Positions 1 to 6,943 of a DNA stretch of 12,641 nucleotides are shown here, in pieces (within the stretch, counting starts at the first letter, position 1; the number at the start of each line of letters is the position of its first letter). The stretch comes from CAZBBB01 sp964490005 (GTDB lineage Bacteria > Planctomycetota > B15-G4). Location: positions 1 to 12,641 of the forward strand of contig CAZBBB010000094.1 of NCBI GenBank assembly GCA_964490005.1, read 5' to 3'. The position numbers and the translations under genes are program-made. Under the pieces are notes generated by a model. That model was not told the origin of the DNA. It saw only the letters and a list, made by a program, of their open reading frames with translations, and ran no database searches.

Positions 1-123
1 CCGACCAAGGTCACGCGTACGGCGCTGCAGAACGCGGCCTCCGTCGCGGGCCTGATGCTGACCACCGAGACGATCGTCACCGAGCTCAAGGACGAGCAGG
101 AGATCGAGGGCGCGCTGAGCTGA
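1..123 (+). CDS. groEL: GroEL (Hsp60) chaperonin, C-terminal end only
   Basis: The first 40 codons of the window encode the end of the 60-kDa chaperonin, the ATP-driven double-ring folding machine of the cytoplasm. The visible protein carries the characteristic motif DPTKVTRTALQNAASVAGL minus its first residue, followed by the conserved LMLTTE helix near the family's C terminus. It then ends in a short acidic tail (KDEQEIEGALS) and a TGA at 121-123. The Gly-Gly-Met tail typical of the main bacterial GroEL is absent, which is common in secondary GroEL copies but not diagnostic. The start, promoter and any CIRCE element lie outside the window. The dnaJ start codon follows 4 bp after the stop, so this is the upstream gene of a chaperone operon. 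Identity is clear from the motif although only about 7% of the usual length is present. Confidence 0.93.
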   Translation, partial: PTKVTRTALQNAASVAGLMLTTETIVTELKDEQEIEGALS

Positions 124-127
124 TCGG

Positions 128-1270
128 ATGGCGGCGCCGCGCGACTACTACGAGGTGCTCGGGGTCGAGCGCGGGGCCGCGGAAGCCGACATCAAGAAGG
201 CCTACCGCAAGCTGGCGCTCAAGTTCCATCCCGACCGGAACGAGGGCGACGCGAAGGCGGCCGAGAAGTTCAAGGAGGTCGCCGAGGCCTACGAGGTCCT
301 CTCCGACGAGGGCAAGCGCCGGATCTACGACCAGCACGGCCATGACGGCCTGAAGGGCCGCGGATTCTCCGGCGGCGGCGTCGACCCGCGCGACATCTTC
401 GAGCAGTTCTTCGGCGGCGCGGCCGGCGGCGGCGGCGGCGGACTCGGCGACCTGTTCGAGGGTTTCTTCGGCGGCGGCGCCGGCCGCGGCGGACCGCGCC
501 AGGGCAGCCACCTGCGCGTCGGCGTGCGCATCCCGCTCAAGGAGGCCTGGGCCGGCACCGAACGCACGATCGCGCTCGAGCGTCACGAGCACTGCGGCGA
601 GTGCGCCGGCAGCGGCGCGGCCAAGGGCACCTCGCCCGAGACCTGCGCGACCTGCCACGGCCGCGGGCGCGTGCAGCGCAGCCAGGGCTTCTTCATGATG
701 CAGACGGCCTGCCCGACCTGCCGCGGCGCCGGGCGCACGATCAAGACGCCCTGCCGCGAGTGCCGCGGCAGCGGCCACGTGCCTCAGACGCGCGACATCA
801 AGGTGCGCATTCCGCGCGGCGTGCGCGCCGGCAGCCAGCTGCGCATCGCGGGCGAGGGCGAGCCGGGCGAGCGCGGCGCGCCGCGGGGCGACCTGTTCGT
901 GGTCGTCGACGTCGAGGAGCACCCGCTCTTCGTGCGCGACGAGGACGACCTGCTGTGCGAGATCCCGATCGGCTACAGCCAGGCCGCGCTGGGGGCCGAG
1001 ATCGACGTCCCCACGCTCGCCGGCCGCGCGGCGCTCAAGATCCCGGCCGGCACGCCCAGCGGCAAGGTCTTCCGCCTGCGCGGCCAAGGCATGCCCTCGG
1101 TGCACGGACACGGCAGCGGCGATCTGCTCGCGCGCGTGACGGTCGAGGTGCCGCGCAAGCTCACGGCGCGCCAGCGCGAGTTGCTCGAGGAACTCGCGCA
1201 GATCGAGGGCGAATCCGCCACCTCGAGCCGTCGTTCGTTTCTCGACAAGGTGAAGGATCTGTTCGAGTGA
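128..1270 (+). CDS. dnaJ: Chaperone DnaJ (Hsp40), complete type I protein
   Basis: DnaJ is the cytoplasmic co-chaperone that delivers unfolded clients to DnaK and stimulates its ATPase. All type I parts are present in order in 380 residues, the normal length. The J domain (about 5-70) has the HPD motif at 34-36. A Gly/Phe-rich region (about 78-122) contains a six-glycine run. The zinc-binding domain has four CxxCxGxG repeats with cysteines at 156/159, 173/176, 195/198 and 209/212. The C-terminal substrate-binding and dimerisation domains follow, including the RLRGQGMP motif near 316-323. The ATG lies 4 bp after the groEL stop without a strong Shine-Dalgarno sequence, so translation is probably coupled. 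Its stop overlaps the GTG start of grpE. No key residue is missing, so a full co-chaperone function is expected. Confidence 0.97.
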   Translation: MAAPRDYYEVLGVERGAAEADIKKAYRKLALKFHPDRNEGDAKAAEKFKEVAEAYEVLSDEGKRRIYDQHGHDGLKGRGFSGGGVDPRDIFEQFFGGAAGGGGGGLGDLFEGFFGGGAGRGGPRQGSHLRVGVRIPLKEAWAGTERTIALERHEHCGECAGSGAAKGTSPETCATCHGRGRVQRSQGFFMMQTACPTCRGAGRTIKTPCRECRGSGHVPQTRDIKVRIPRGVRAGSQLRIAGEGEPGERGAPRGDLFVVVDVEEHPLFVRDEDDLLCEIPIGYSQAALGAEIDVPTLAGRAALKIPAGTPSGKVFRLRGQGMPSVHGHGSGDLLARVTVEVPRKLTARQRELLEELAQIEGESATSSRRSFLDKVKDLFE

Positions 1271-1995
1271 AGTTCGGCAAGCACAAGACGGGTGCAGCGG
1301 GACGCGCGCGCGGCCGGGAGGCCGCGGCGCGCGCGGAGCACGCCGAAGCCGGGGCCGAGGCGCCGCAGGGCGCCGGCGCGGATCCTGCGGAGGCGGAGGG
1401 CGACGCGTCCGACGCGACGCCTGCCGGGGCCGCCGAGCAGGCCGCCGCACGCGCCGACGCTCCGGCCGCGTCGGCCCAGGGCGGCGAGGCGAGCGCGCCG
1501 GCGGCGGCTCCCGACCCCGGCCAACTCTCCGCCGAGTTCAAGGACAAGTGGCTGCGCGCCCTGGCCGAGGCCGAGAACGTGCGCCGCTCGGCGCGCCAGG
1601 ATCTCGACGCGGCGCGACGCTACGGCAGCTCCTCTCTGCTCGTCGGACTGCTCGGCGCGCTCGACGACCTGCAGCGCGCGCTCGCCGCGCCGCCCGAGGG
1701 AATCGATCCGGCCTTCCTCGACGGACTGAAGCTGGTCGAGCAGCGCTTCATGACGGCGCTCGCGACGGCCGGCGTGAGCCGCGTGCCGGCCGCGCCGGGC
1801 CAGGCGCCCGACCCGATGGCGCATCTGGCGCTGCTCGAGCAACCCAGCGACCAGGTGCCGCCCGGCACGATCCTCACCGTGGTACTGCCCGGCTATCGCC
1901 TGCACGACCGACTGCTGCGCGAGGCGCAGGTGGTCGTCGCGCGCGCGCCCGACGCGCCGCCGCCCTCCGACGGGGCCCCGCCCCCCGAGGCCTGA
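1267..1995 (+). CDS. grpE: GrpE, nucleotide exchange factor of DnaK
   Basis: GrpE releases ADP from DnaK and acts as a dimer in the cytoplasm. The start is the GTG at 1267, which overlaps the dnaJ stop as GTGA and has an AAGGA Shine-Dalgarno at 1253-1257, 9 nt upstream. The 242-residue product is longer than the usual ~190-200 because of an Ala/Glu/Asp/Pro-rich N-terminal tail of about 85 residues that is probably disordered. The GrpE core then follows: the coiled-coil segment DKWLRALAEAENVRRSARQD (93-112), LLGALDDLQRAL (128-139), and the C-terminal beta domain with PPGTILTVVLPGYRLHDRLL (198-217) and the closing strand REAQVVVA. A second Pro-rich tail ends the protein. The low-complexity tail makes an internal start conceivable, but no ATG lies upstream of the core and the overlap with dnaJ favours GTG 1267. 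Confidence 0.93.
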   Translation: MKFGKHKTGAAGRARGREAAARAEHAEAGAEAPQGAGADPAEAEGDASDATPAGAAEQAAARADAPAASAQGGEASAPAAAPDPGQLSAEFKDKWLRALAEAENVRRSARQDLDAARRYGSSSLLVGLLGALDDLQRALAAPPEGIDPAFLDGLKLVEQRFMTALATAGVSRVPAAPGQAPDPMAHLALLEQPSDQVPPGTILTVVLPGYRLHDRLLREAQVVVARAPDAPPPSDGAPPPEA

Positions 1996-2414
1996 TGCCC
2001 ACCTACGACTACGTCTGCCGCGCCTGCGGACACGCCTTCGAGCACTTCCAGGGCATCACGGAGGAGGCGCTGCGCGCGTGCCCGCGCTGCCGCAAGCGCC
2101 GGCTCGAGCGGCTCATCGGCACCGGCGCCGGCGTCATGTTCAAGGGCAGCGGCTTCTACGAGACCGACTACAAGCGCCCCGCGAAGGGCGCCGCCGCGAG
2201 CGACGCGAAGGACGGCGACGGCGGCAAGCAGCCCGCCGAGGAACGGACCACCCGCCCCGCGGCGGGAGCCGACGCGAACGCGCCGGCCGCGCCCTGCGCG
2301 CCCGCCGCGGCGAGCGAAGGCGGGAAGCCCTCCGACGCGGGCCCGGCCGCATCCGGGCCGTCTGCCACGCGACCGAAGCAGCCCGCCGCTCGCACCCGTC
2401 GCGGGAAGAACTGA
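1995..2414 (+). CDS. FmdB-family zinc-ribbon protein with long disordered tail
   Basis: The N terminus MPTYDYVCRACGHAFE is the signature of the FmdB/CxxC_CxxC_SSSS regulatory-protein family. These are small proteins with one zinc ribbon whose molecular role is largely unknown; FmdB itself was proposed as a regulator of formamidase/amidase genes. Four putative zinc ligands are visible, C8/C11 and C29/C32, followed by the family's LIGTGAGVMFKGSGFYETDY segment (40-59). Residues 60-139 form an Ala/Lys/Asp/Pro-rich tail that looks disordered and ends in a basic patch (RTRRGKN). The ATG overlaps the grpE TGA (TGATG), with GAGG at 1987-1990 upstream, so it is the last visible gene of the chaperone operon and is probably expressed with it. 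A link to chaperone function is inferred from position only. Confidence 0.88.
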   Translation: MPTYDYVCRACGHAFEHFQGITEEALRACPRCRKRRLERLIGTGAGVMFKGSGFYETDYKRPAKGAAASDAKDGDGGKQPAEERTTRPAAGADANAPAAPCAPAAASEGGKPSDAGPAASGPSATRPKQPAARTRRGKN

Positions 2415-2498
2415 GCCCGTCGCGCCCCGCGCGCCGATGAGTGCGGGCCGGCTCGGCGCCCCGCCAGCCGTGACGCTGTGGCACACTCGGACATCGCC

Positions 2499-3620
2499 AT
2501 GACTCGCCTGCCGCCCCCCAAGATCCCGCGCGAGAGCCTCAACGTGCTGCAGCTCGCCGAGGATCTCGGCCTGCAGCGCCTGGAGTGGAAGAGCCGCCCG
2601 ACCGAGATCGAATTCGGCTTCAACAACCACTGCAACCTGCTGTGCGTGATGTGCCATCAGGCCGACGGCATCCCCTCGAAGGTCATGCCGGCGCCGCGGG
2701 CGCGGCAGGTGCTCGGGCAGATCCTGCCGCACGCGCTGCACCTGACGCCCAGCGACGCGTCGGAACCGCTGATGAACGACCTCGACGAGGTCGTGCGGCT
2801 GTGCAGGGAGCACGACGTGCAGCTGCTGCTGTACTGCAACGCCACGCTGCTCGACGAGAGCGTCTTCCGCAAGATCGCGCCGGTCACGCACCGCATCTGG
2901 TTCTCGATCGACTCTCCCGAGAAGGAGCTGTTCGAGCGGCTGCGCGTGAACGCCGACTTCGACCAGGTGCTGGCCAACGTCCGCACGGTCATGCCGCTCG
3001 CGGCCGAGGCGCGCATCGAGATCGGCTTCAACGCCGTCGTGATGGAGCCCAACTGGCACCAGATGCCGGCGCTGGTCGACTTCGTCGCCGATCTCGGCGG
3101 CACGCGCATGTCGATGCAGGAGCTGCTGCCCAACTCGACCGGCTACGACGAGCTGAAGCTCGAGGGCCGCGTGCGCGAAGAGGTCTTCGGCGCGATGGTC
3201 GGCGCCGTGCACGAGCGGGCGCAGGCGCGCGGCGTCTCGATCAGCCTGCACCTGCACCAGCCCTGGGGCGGCGAGATCGTCGCCACGCCGCCGCGGCAGG
3301 GCAGCAAGGCGCCGCTGGCCGAGATCCGCGACCTGCACATGGACAGCCTGGCCGAGATGCACCCGGCTTTCTGCCAGATGGCGATGAACTACCTCAAGGT
3401 CACGCCCGACGGCGCCGTGTACCCCTGCTGCCGCGGCCCGGCGGAACTCGAGATGGGGAATCTCCTCAAGCACGACTTCGAGTCGATCTGGAACGGCCCG
3501 AAGTACCGCGAGTTCCGTCGGCGGATGTTCGCCGGCGACTACCCCGAGGTCTGCCGGACCTGCGTCGTGCTCACCGGGCCGGCCCGCTTTCCCGGCAACG
3601 CGCCCGGGGCCTCGGGCTGA
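2499..3620 (+). CDS. Radical SAM protein with SPASM-type C-terminal domain
   Basis: A 373-residue cytoplasmic radical SAM enzyme of unknown substrate. The [4Fe-4S] cluster motif that binds S-adenosylmethionine is CxxxCxxC at C45/C49/C52 (CNLLCVMC). The usual GGEP motif appears as SDASEPLM, keeping only the Glu-Pro. The C-terminal part fits a SPASM/auxiliary-cluster domain: C292, a GAVYPCC turn with C310/C311, MGNLL, the family's SIWNGPKYREFRRRM stretch, and C352/C355. SPASM enzymes modify peptides or proteins, or other small molecules. No precursor peptide or partner is seen next to it. It stands apart from the chaperone operon (84-bp gap) and converges with the next gene. The ATG at 2499 is preferred over an in-frame GTG at 2478; neither has a clear Shine-Dalgarno. 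Family membership is firm; function is not assignable. Confidence 0.9.
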   Translation: MTRLPPPKIPRESLNVLQLAEDLGLQRLEWKSRPTEIEFGFNNHCNLLCVMCHQADGIPSKVMPAPRARQVLGQILPHALHLTPSDASEPLMNDLDEVVRLCREHDVQLLLYCNATLLDESVFRKIAPVTHRIWFSIDSPEKELFERLRVNADFDQVLANVRTVMPLAAEARIEIGFNAVVMEPNWHQMPALVDFVADLGGTRMSMQELLPNSTGYDELKLEGRVREEVFGAMVGAVHERAQARGVSISLHLHQPWGGEIVATPPRQGSKAPLAEIRDLHMDSLAEMHPAFCQMAMNYLKVTPDGAVYPCCRGPAELEMGNLLKHDFESIWNGPKYREFRRRMFAGDYPEVCRTCVVLTGPARFPGNAPGASG

Positions 3621-3639
3621 GCCGCCGCGCCGCTCAGCC
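3615..3639. terminator. Inverted repeat spanning two convergent stop codons, possible bidirectional terminator
   Basis: GGCTGAGC at 3615-3622 and GCTCAGCC at 3632-3639 form a perfect 8-bp inverted repeat around a 9-nt C/G loop. It lies exactly where the radical SAM gene (TGA 3618-3620) and the minus-strand repeat protein (TGA, complement of 3634-3636) meet. In the hairpin the two stop codons pair with each other. No T-run follows on either strand, so it is not a canonical Rho-independent terminator. It could still act as a shared transcript 3'-end structure. A chance match is possible in DNA this GC-rich. Confidence 0.4.
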
Positions 3640-6600
3640 TCCGGTCACGAGGTCGAGCGTCTGGTCCTTGCCGCCCTCGATGGAGACCGTCCGGGCGGCG
3701 AGCGGGTCGCCGCCGAAACCGCTGCCCAGCACCGTGATCTCGTAGTCGCCGGTCGCGAGGCCCTCGAAGGCGTAGCGACCGTCCTCGGTGACCGTCATCT
3801 GGCGCGCCCCGGAGCCCGAGAGGCTCACGGGCACGTTGTCGAGCCGCTGACCGGATGCGGCGTCGCGCACCACGCCCGAGAGCACCGCGCCGCGCGTCAG
3901 CTCGATGCGCAGATCCTCCTTGCGCTGGCCGTCGTCGAGCTGCACCGGGCCGGCCGTCGAGCGCACGAAGCCGGCGCCGCCGGCCTCGATCTCGTAGCTG
4001 CCGGCGTCGAGGAAGCGGATCTCGAAGTTGCCCGACGCGTCGCTGCGCACGGTCGAGACCGATCCGCCGCCGACCGTGATCGACGCGCCGCCCGATCCGC
4101 CCGAGCCGCCGTCGCGGCTGACCATCACCATCTCGAAGCTCGCACCGCCCGGGCCGCCCGACGGGGGCCGCGCGTCGCCGACCTCGACGACGGTGAGCGT
4201 GACGCCCTCCACGCCCCGGTCGTCGGCGTCGACCACGCGCCCTGCGATCGTCGCGCCGCCGAACACCAGGTCGACCGCGCGCGATTCGCCTTCGCCGATC
4301 TCGAGCGACCGCGACTGCTCGAGCGCCGCTCCGGGCACGATCGTCGACACCTTGTACTTGCCGGCCTGCACGTCGTCGAAGCGGTAGCCGCCGCCCGCGT
4401 CGGTGACGGTGACGTGACCGGATCCGAAGCTGAAGGGGGAATCGACGCCGAGCGTGACTTCGGCGCCCTCGACGGGCGCGCCCGCGGCCAGCACGCGACC
4501 GGAAAGCGCCGCGCGCCGCGGCCGCAGCAGGTTCACGACGGCGTCCTCGCCGGCCGTCACGACGGCGTGGACGCCCGGCGGCCCTTCCTCGGCCTCGGCG
4601 CCCTCGAGCACGAACACCATGCCGCGACCGAAGCCGCGGCCGTGCAAGCCCTCGGAGAGCTTGACCTCGTAGTTGCCGGGCGCCAGTCCGTCGACGCGGT
4701 AGCGTCCGGTCGCGTCGGCCGTCGCGTGCCGCGGATCGGCGCGCCCCCCGCCGTCGGCGCCGGGCAGCCCGAGCATGCGCTCGAGGGCGCGCGAAGGACC
4801 GTCCTCGCCCTCGTCGGGCGCCGCCACGTCGAGCGGCATCACGACGACCTCGATGCCCGGCGCGGGCCGGCCGTCGAACTCGGTCACGAGACCCTCGATG
4901 GCGCCCGAGGCCTGCAGCTCGACGTCGGCGTCCTGCTGCGCCTGCCCCGCGGCGAGCGTGTAGCGCTGCACGTCGCTGCGCACGTGGCCGGCCGCGCTCG
5001 CGGTGAGCTTCCAGTCGCCGGCGGCCAGACCGGCGATCTCGTAGCGGCCGTCCAGCCCGCTGCGCGCGGTGGCCGACCTGGCGCCGCCCTCGTCGGCCGG
5101 GCCGCCGACGCTGATGCGCCGCTCGAAGCGCATCTCGCCCCCGCCGAAGCTCAGCCCGGAGGGCGCCTCGTCCTGCACGAGGCGCAGGCGCGCGCCGGCC
5201 ACGGGCTGCCCCGACTGATCGACGACGCGCCCCGCCAGGCGCGCTTCGGCCGGAAGACTGAGCGTGAGTTCGCCGATCGCTCCGGGCGCCACGGCCGGGG
5301 CGCGCGCGGCCGTCGCACCGAAGCCCTCGGCGCGCACCACGAGTTCGGTGCCCTCGGTGCCGGCGTGCACGACGAAGTAGGCGCCGGCCGGGTCGCCCGA
5401 GCGTCCGGCGGCCGCCAGCGCCTCGGCGCCCTCGAGCACCTCGGATGCCGCGTCGTTGCGGCGGAGGACCATCGGTCCCTCGCGCGCCGACTCGGCGCGC
5501 GCGCTGATGCGCGCACCGCTCACGGGCGAGGCGTCGGCGGCCGTCACGCGCACGAAGAGCGAACCGAGACGCGGCAGGGTGAGCCGCACGCCCTTGCTGC
5601 CCGCCGCGACGTTCTCGCGACGGTCGCCGGCGTGCCCGTCGGCCGAGGCGTGCACGGTGTAGGTGCCGGCGCCGAGCCCCGCGATCTCGAAGCGCCCGCC
5701 GGCGTCGGTCAGCGTCGACTGCCCGAAGTCGGCGAACAGGCCGCGGCGCGGCATGTCCTCGAGGCGGTTGACCACCACGCGCGACATGCTGCTCACCGAG
5801 ATGCGCGCGTCCGCGACCGGTTCGCCGTCGTCGTCGAGCACGACGCCGGAGATGAGTTCGCCGCTCTCGAGCGTGATGTCGCCGACGTCGCGCGTGACGC
5901 GGGCCTCGAGCTCCACGTCGTCGACGTAGGCGGGCCGCAGCCCCTGCTTGCGCGCCGTCAGGCTCGCCGTGCCGGCCGGCAGGCCGGCCAGGCGGAAGCG
6001 GCCGTCGGCGCCGCTCGTGGCCGGCCCGAGCGCCTCGCTGGCGCCGGCGCCAAGCTCCGGCAGGCGGAACATCGGGCTGCCATGGGCCGCGCCCTCGGAG
6101 GCCTCGCCGCGCACCTCCGCGCCGGCGACGGGTCGCCCCTGCGCGTCGACGACGCGCCCCGAGACCCACGCGCCGGGCTCGAGCATCAGCCGGCCCACGT
6201 CGTGTTCGCCCTCGTCGAACACGCCCAGCGGGTGGACGAGATGCGCGAAGGCGTCGTGGCCCACCACGAGACGCGGCCCCAGGCCGAAGGGCCCGCGCGG
6301 CTCGTCGGCCAGCATGCTCGCCGCGAGCGTGAAGCCGCCGTCGCGCCCGGTGAGGGTCGAGGGCGGCGGCGGCGCCGCCGGCCCGCCCGCGCGCGACGCC
6401 AGCCGGCGCACGCCGAACTCGGTGTCGACGAAGACCACGCGCGCGCCCTCGACGCCGCGCCCGCTCTCGTCGGTGACGCGGCCGCTGAGCGCGACCTCGA
6501 CGCGCGGCGGAGCGTCCTCGGCGGCCGTGGCCGCGGCCGGAGCGGCGGCGGAGACCTGCTCCGGCGTCGCGGGTGCCAGTTGCAGCGGCTGCGCGCGCCC

Positions 6601-6780
6601 GGCCTCGACCGACGGCGCCTCGCGCTCGAAGCTCGGCGCCGATGCGGCCTCCGGCGACGACGCGGGCGCGGCGGCCGGCAGCGTGTCGGCGGACCCGCCT
6701 CCGGAGGCGAGCAGCCAGGCTCCCAAGGCACCGGCGACGAGGACGACACCCGCGACGGACAACAGCGCAGAACGACTCAT
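3634..6780 (-). CDS. Exported protein with nine carboxypeptidase-regulatory-like repeats
   Basis: A 1048-residue protein with no recognisable catalytic domain. One N-terminal hydrophobic helix (about 5-25) acts as a signal peptide or membrane anchor, followed by an Ala/Pro/Glu-rich linker to about residue 95. The rest is a chain of carboxypeptidase regulatory-like (CarboxypepD_reg, transthyretin-like beta-sandwich) units. Each begins with a variant of SGRVVDAQGRPVAGAEV and includes a G-R-F/Y-x-I-x-G-L-x-x-G-x-Y turn. Nine starts are seen near 98, 207, 310, 409, 515, 627, 758, 845 and 967; the fourth is the most degenerate. A Gly/Ser-rich insert sits at about 871-910. Such repeats usually serve as extracellular spacers or binding modules. 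The ATG at 6780 is chosen because GGGAG (complement of 6789-6793) lies 8 nt upstream; an in-frame GTG at 6843 would place 21 polar residues before the signal helix. It is divergent from the metallopeptidase pair. Confidence 0.85.
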   Translation of the reverse strand: MSRSALLSVAGVVLVAGALGAWLLASGGGSADTLPAAAPASSPEAASAPSFEREAPSVEAGRAQPLQLAPATPEQVSAAAPAAATAAEDAPPRVEVALSGRVTDESGRGVEGARVVFVDTEFGVRRLASRAGGPAAPPPPSTLTGRDGGFTLAASMLADEPRGPFGLGPRLVVGHDAFAHLVHPLGVFDEGEHDVGRLMLEPGAWVSGRVVDAQGRPVAGAEVRGEASEGAAHGSPMFRLPELGAGASEALGPATSGADGRFRLAGLPAGTASLTARKQGLRPAYVDDVELEARVTRDVGDITLESGELISGVVLDDDGEPVADARISVSSMSRVVVNRLEDMPRRGLFADFGQSTLTDAGGRFEIAGLGAGTYTVHASADGHAGDRRENVAAGSKGVRLTLPRLGSLFVRVTAADASPVSGARISARAESAREGPMVLRRNDAASEVLEGAEALAAAGRSGDPAGAYFVVHAGTEGTELVVRAEGFGATAARAPAVAPGAIGELTLSLPAEARLAGRVVDQSGQPVAGARLRLVQDEAPSGLSFGGGEMRFERRISVGGPADEGGARSATARSGLDGRYEIAGLAAGDWKLTASAAGHVRSDVQRYTLAAGQAQQDADVELQASGAIEGLVTEFDGRPAPGIEVVVMPLDVAAPDEGEDGPSRALERMLGLPGADGGGRADPRHATADATGRYRVDGLAPGNYEVKLSEGLHGRGFGRGMVFVLEGAEAEEGPPGVHAVVTAGEDAVVNLLRPRRAALSGRVLAAGAPVEGAEVTLGVDSPFSFGSGHVTVTDAGGGYRFDDVQAGKYKVSTIVPGAALEQSRSLEIGEGESRAVDLVFGGATIAGRVVDADDRGVEGVTLTVVEVGDARPPSGGPGGASFEMVMVSRDGGSGGSGGASITVGGGSVSTVRSDASGNFEIRFLDAGSYEIEAGGAGFVRSTAGPVQLDDGQRKEDLRIELTRGAVLSGVVRDAASGQRLDNVPVSLSGSGARQMTVTEDGRYAFEGLATGDYEITVLGSGFGGDPLAARTVSIEGGKDQTLDLVTGG

Positions 6781-6788
6781 GGTCGAGG

Positions 6789-6793
6789 CTCCC
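6789..6793 (-). promoter_or_regulatory. Shine-Dalgarno site of the repeat-protein gene
   Basis: On the minus strand this reads GGGAG, 8 nt before the ATG at 6780. It decides the start in favour of MSRSALLSV, placing the hydrophobic signal helix at the very N terminus. Confidence 0.6.
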
Positions 6794-6861
6794 GAGGATC
6801 CTGCGGCGACGTCCGACGCCTCGCTCCTCTGCGATGCGCGCACCCGGAATCCCGCCCGTGG

Positions 6862-6880
6862 GATCGATTATCATACGCCC
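6862..6880. promoter_or_regulatory. A/T-rich island in the divergent intergenic gap, candidate promoter region
   Basis: The 163-bp gap between the divergent repeat-protein gene and the metallopeptidase gene is mostly G/C. It contains one short A/T-rich block around 6862-6876. On the plus strand it offers TATCAT at 6869-6874 and on the minus strand TATGAT (6875 to 6870) or GATAAT (6872 to 6867), each 5 of 6 matches to the sigma-70 -10 consensus. No convincing -35 box is seen at the right distance on either strand. It is offered as a possible shared -10 region for both genes, on position and composition only. Confidence 0.3.
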
Positions 6881-6943
6881 CGACGAGGGCCACGTTGGCG
6901 CGCGCGGGCGCGCCGATTTCCGCGTCGCGTGACGGAGTCGCAC

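Noticed and set aside
420..440. Short GGC repeat in dnaJ
   Set aside because: It encodes the glycine run of the Gly/Phe-rich region normal for DnaJ, not a separate repeat element.
2445..2461. GGGC...GCCC hairpin after the zinc-ribbon gene as a terminator of the chaperone operon
   Set aside because: Only 4 bp pair around a 9-nt loop and no T-run follows, so it is no better than chance in this sequence.
2415..2498. Search for a small precursor peptide gene for the radical SAM enzyme
   Set aside because: The 84-bp gap has no plausible small coding frame with a start and ribosome-binding site, and no candidate is seen downstream before the convergent gene.
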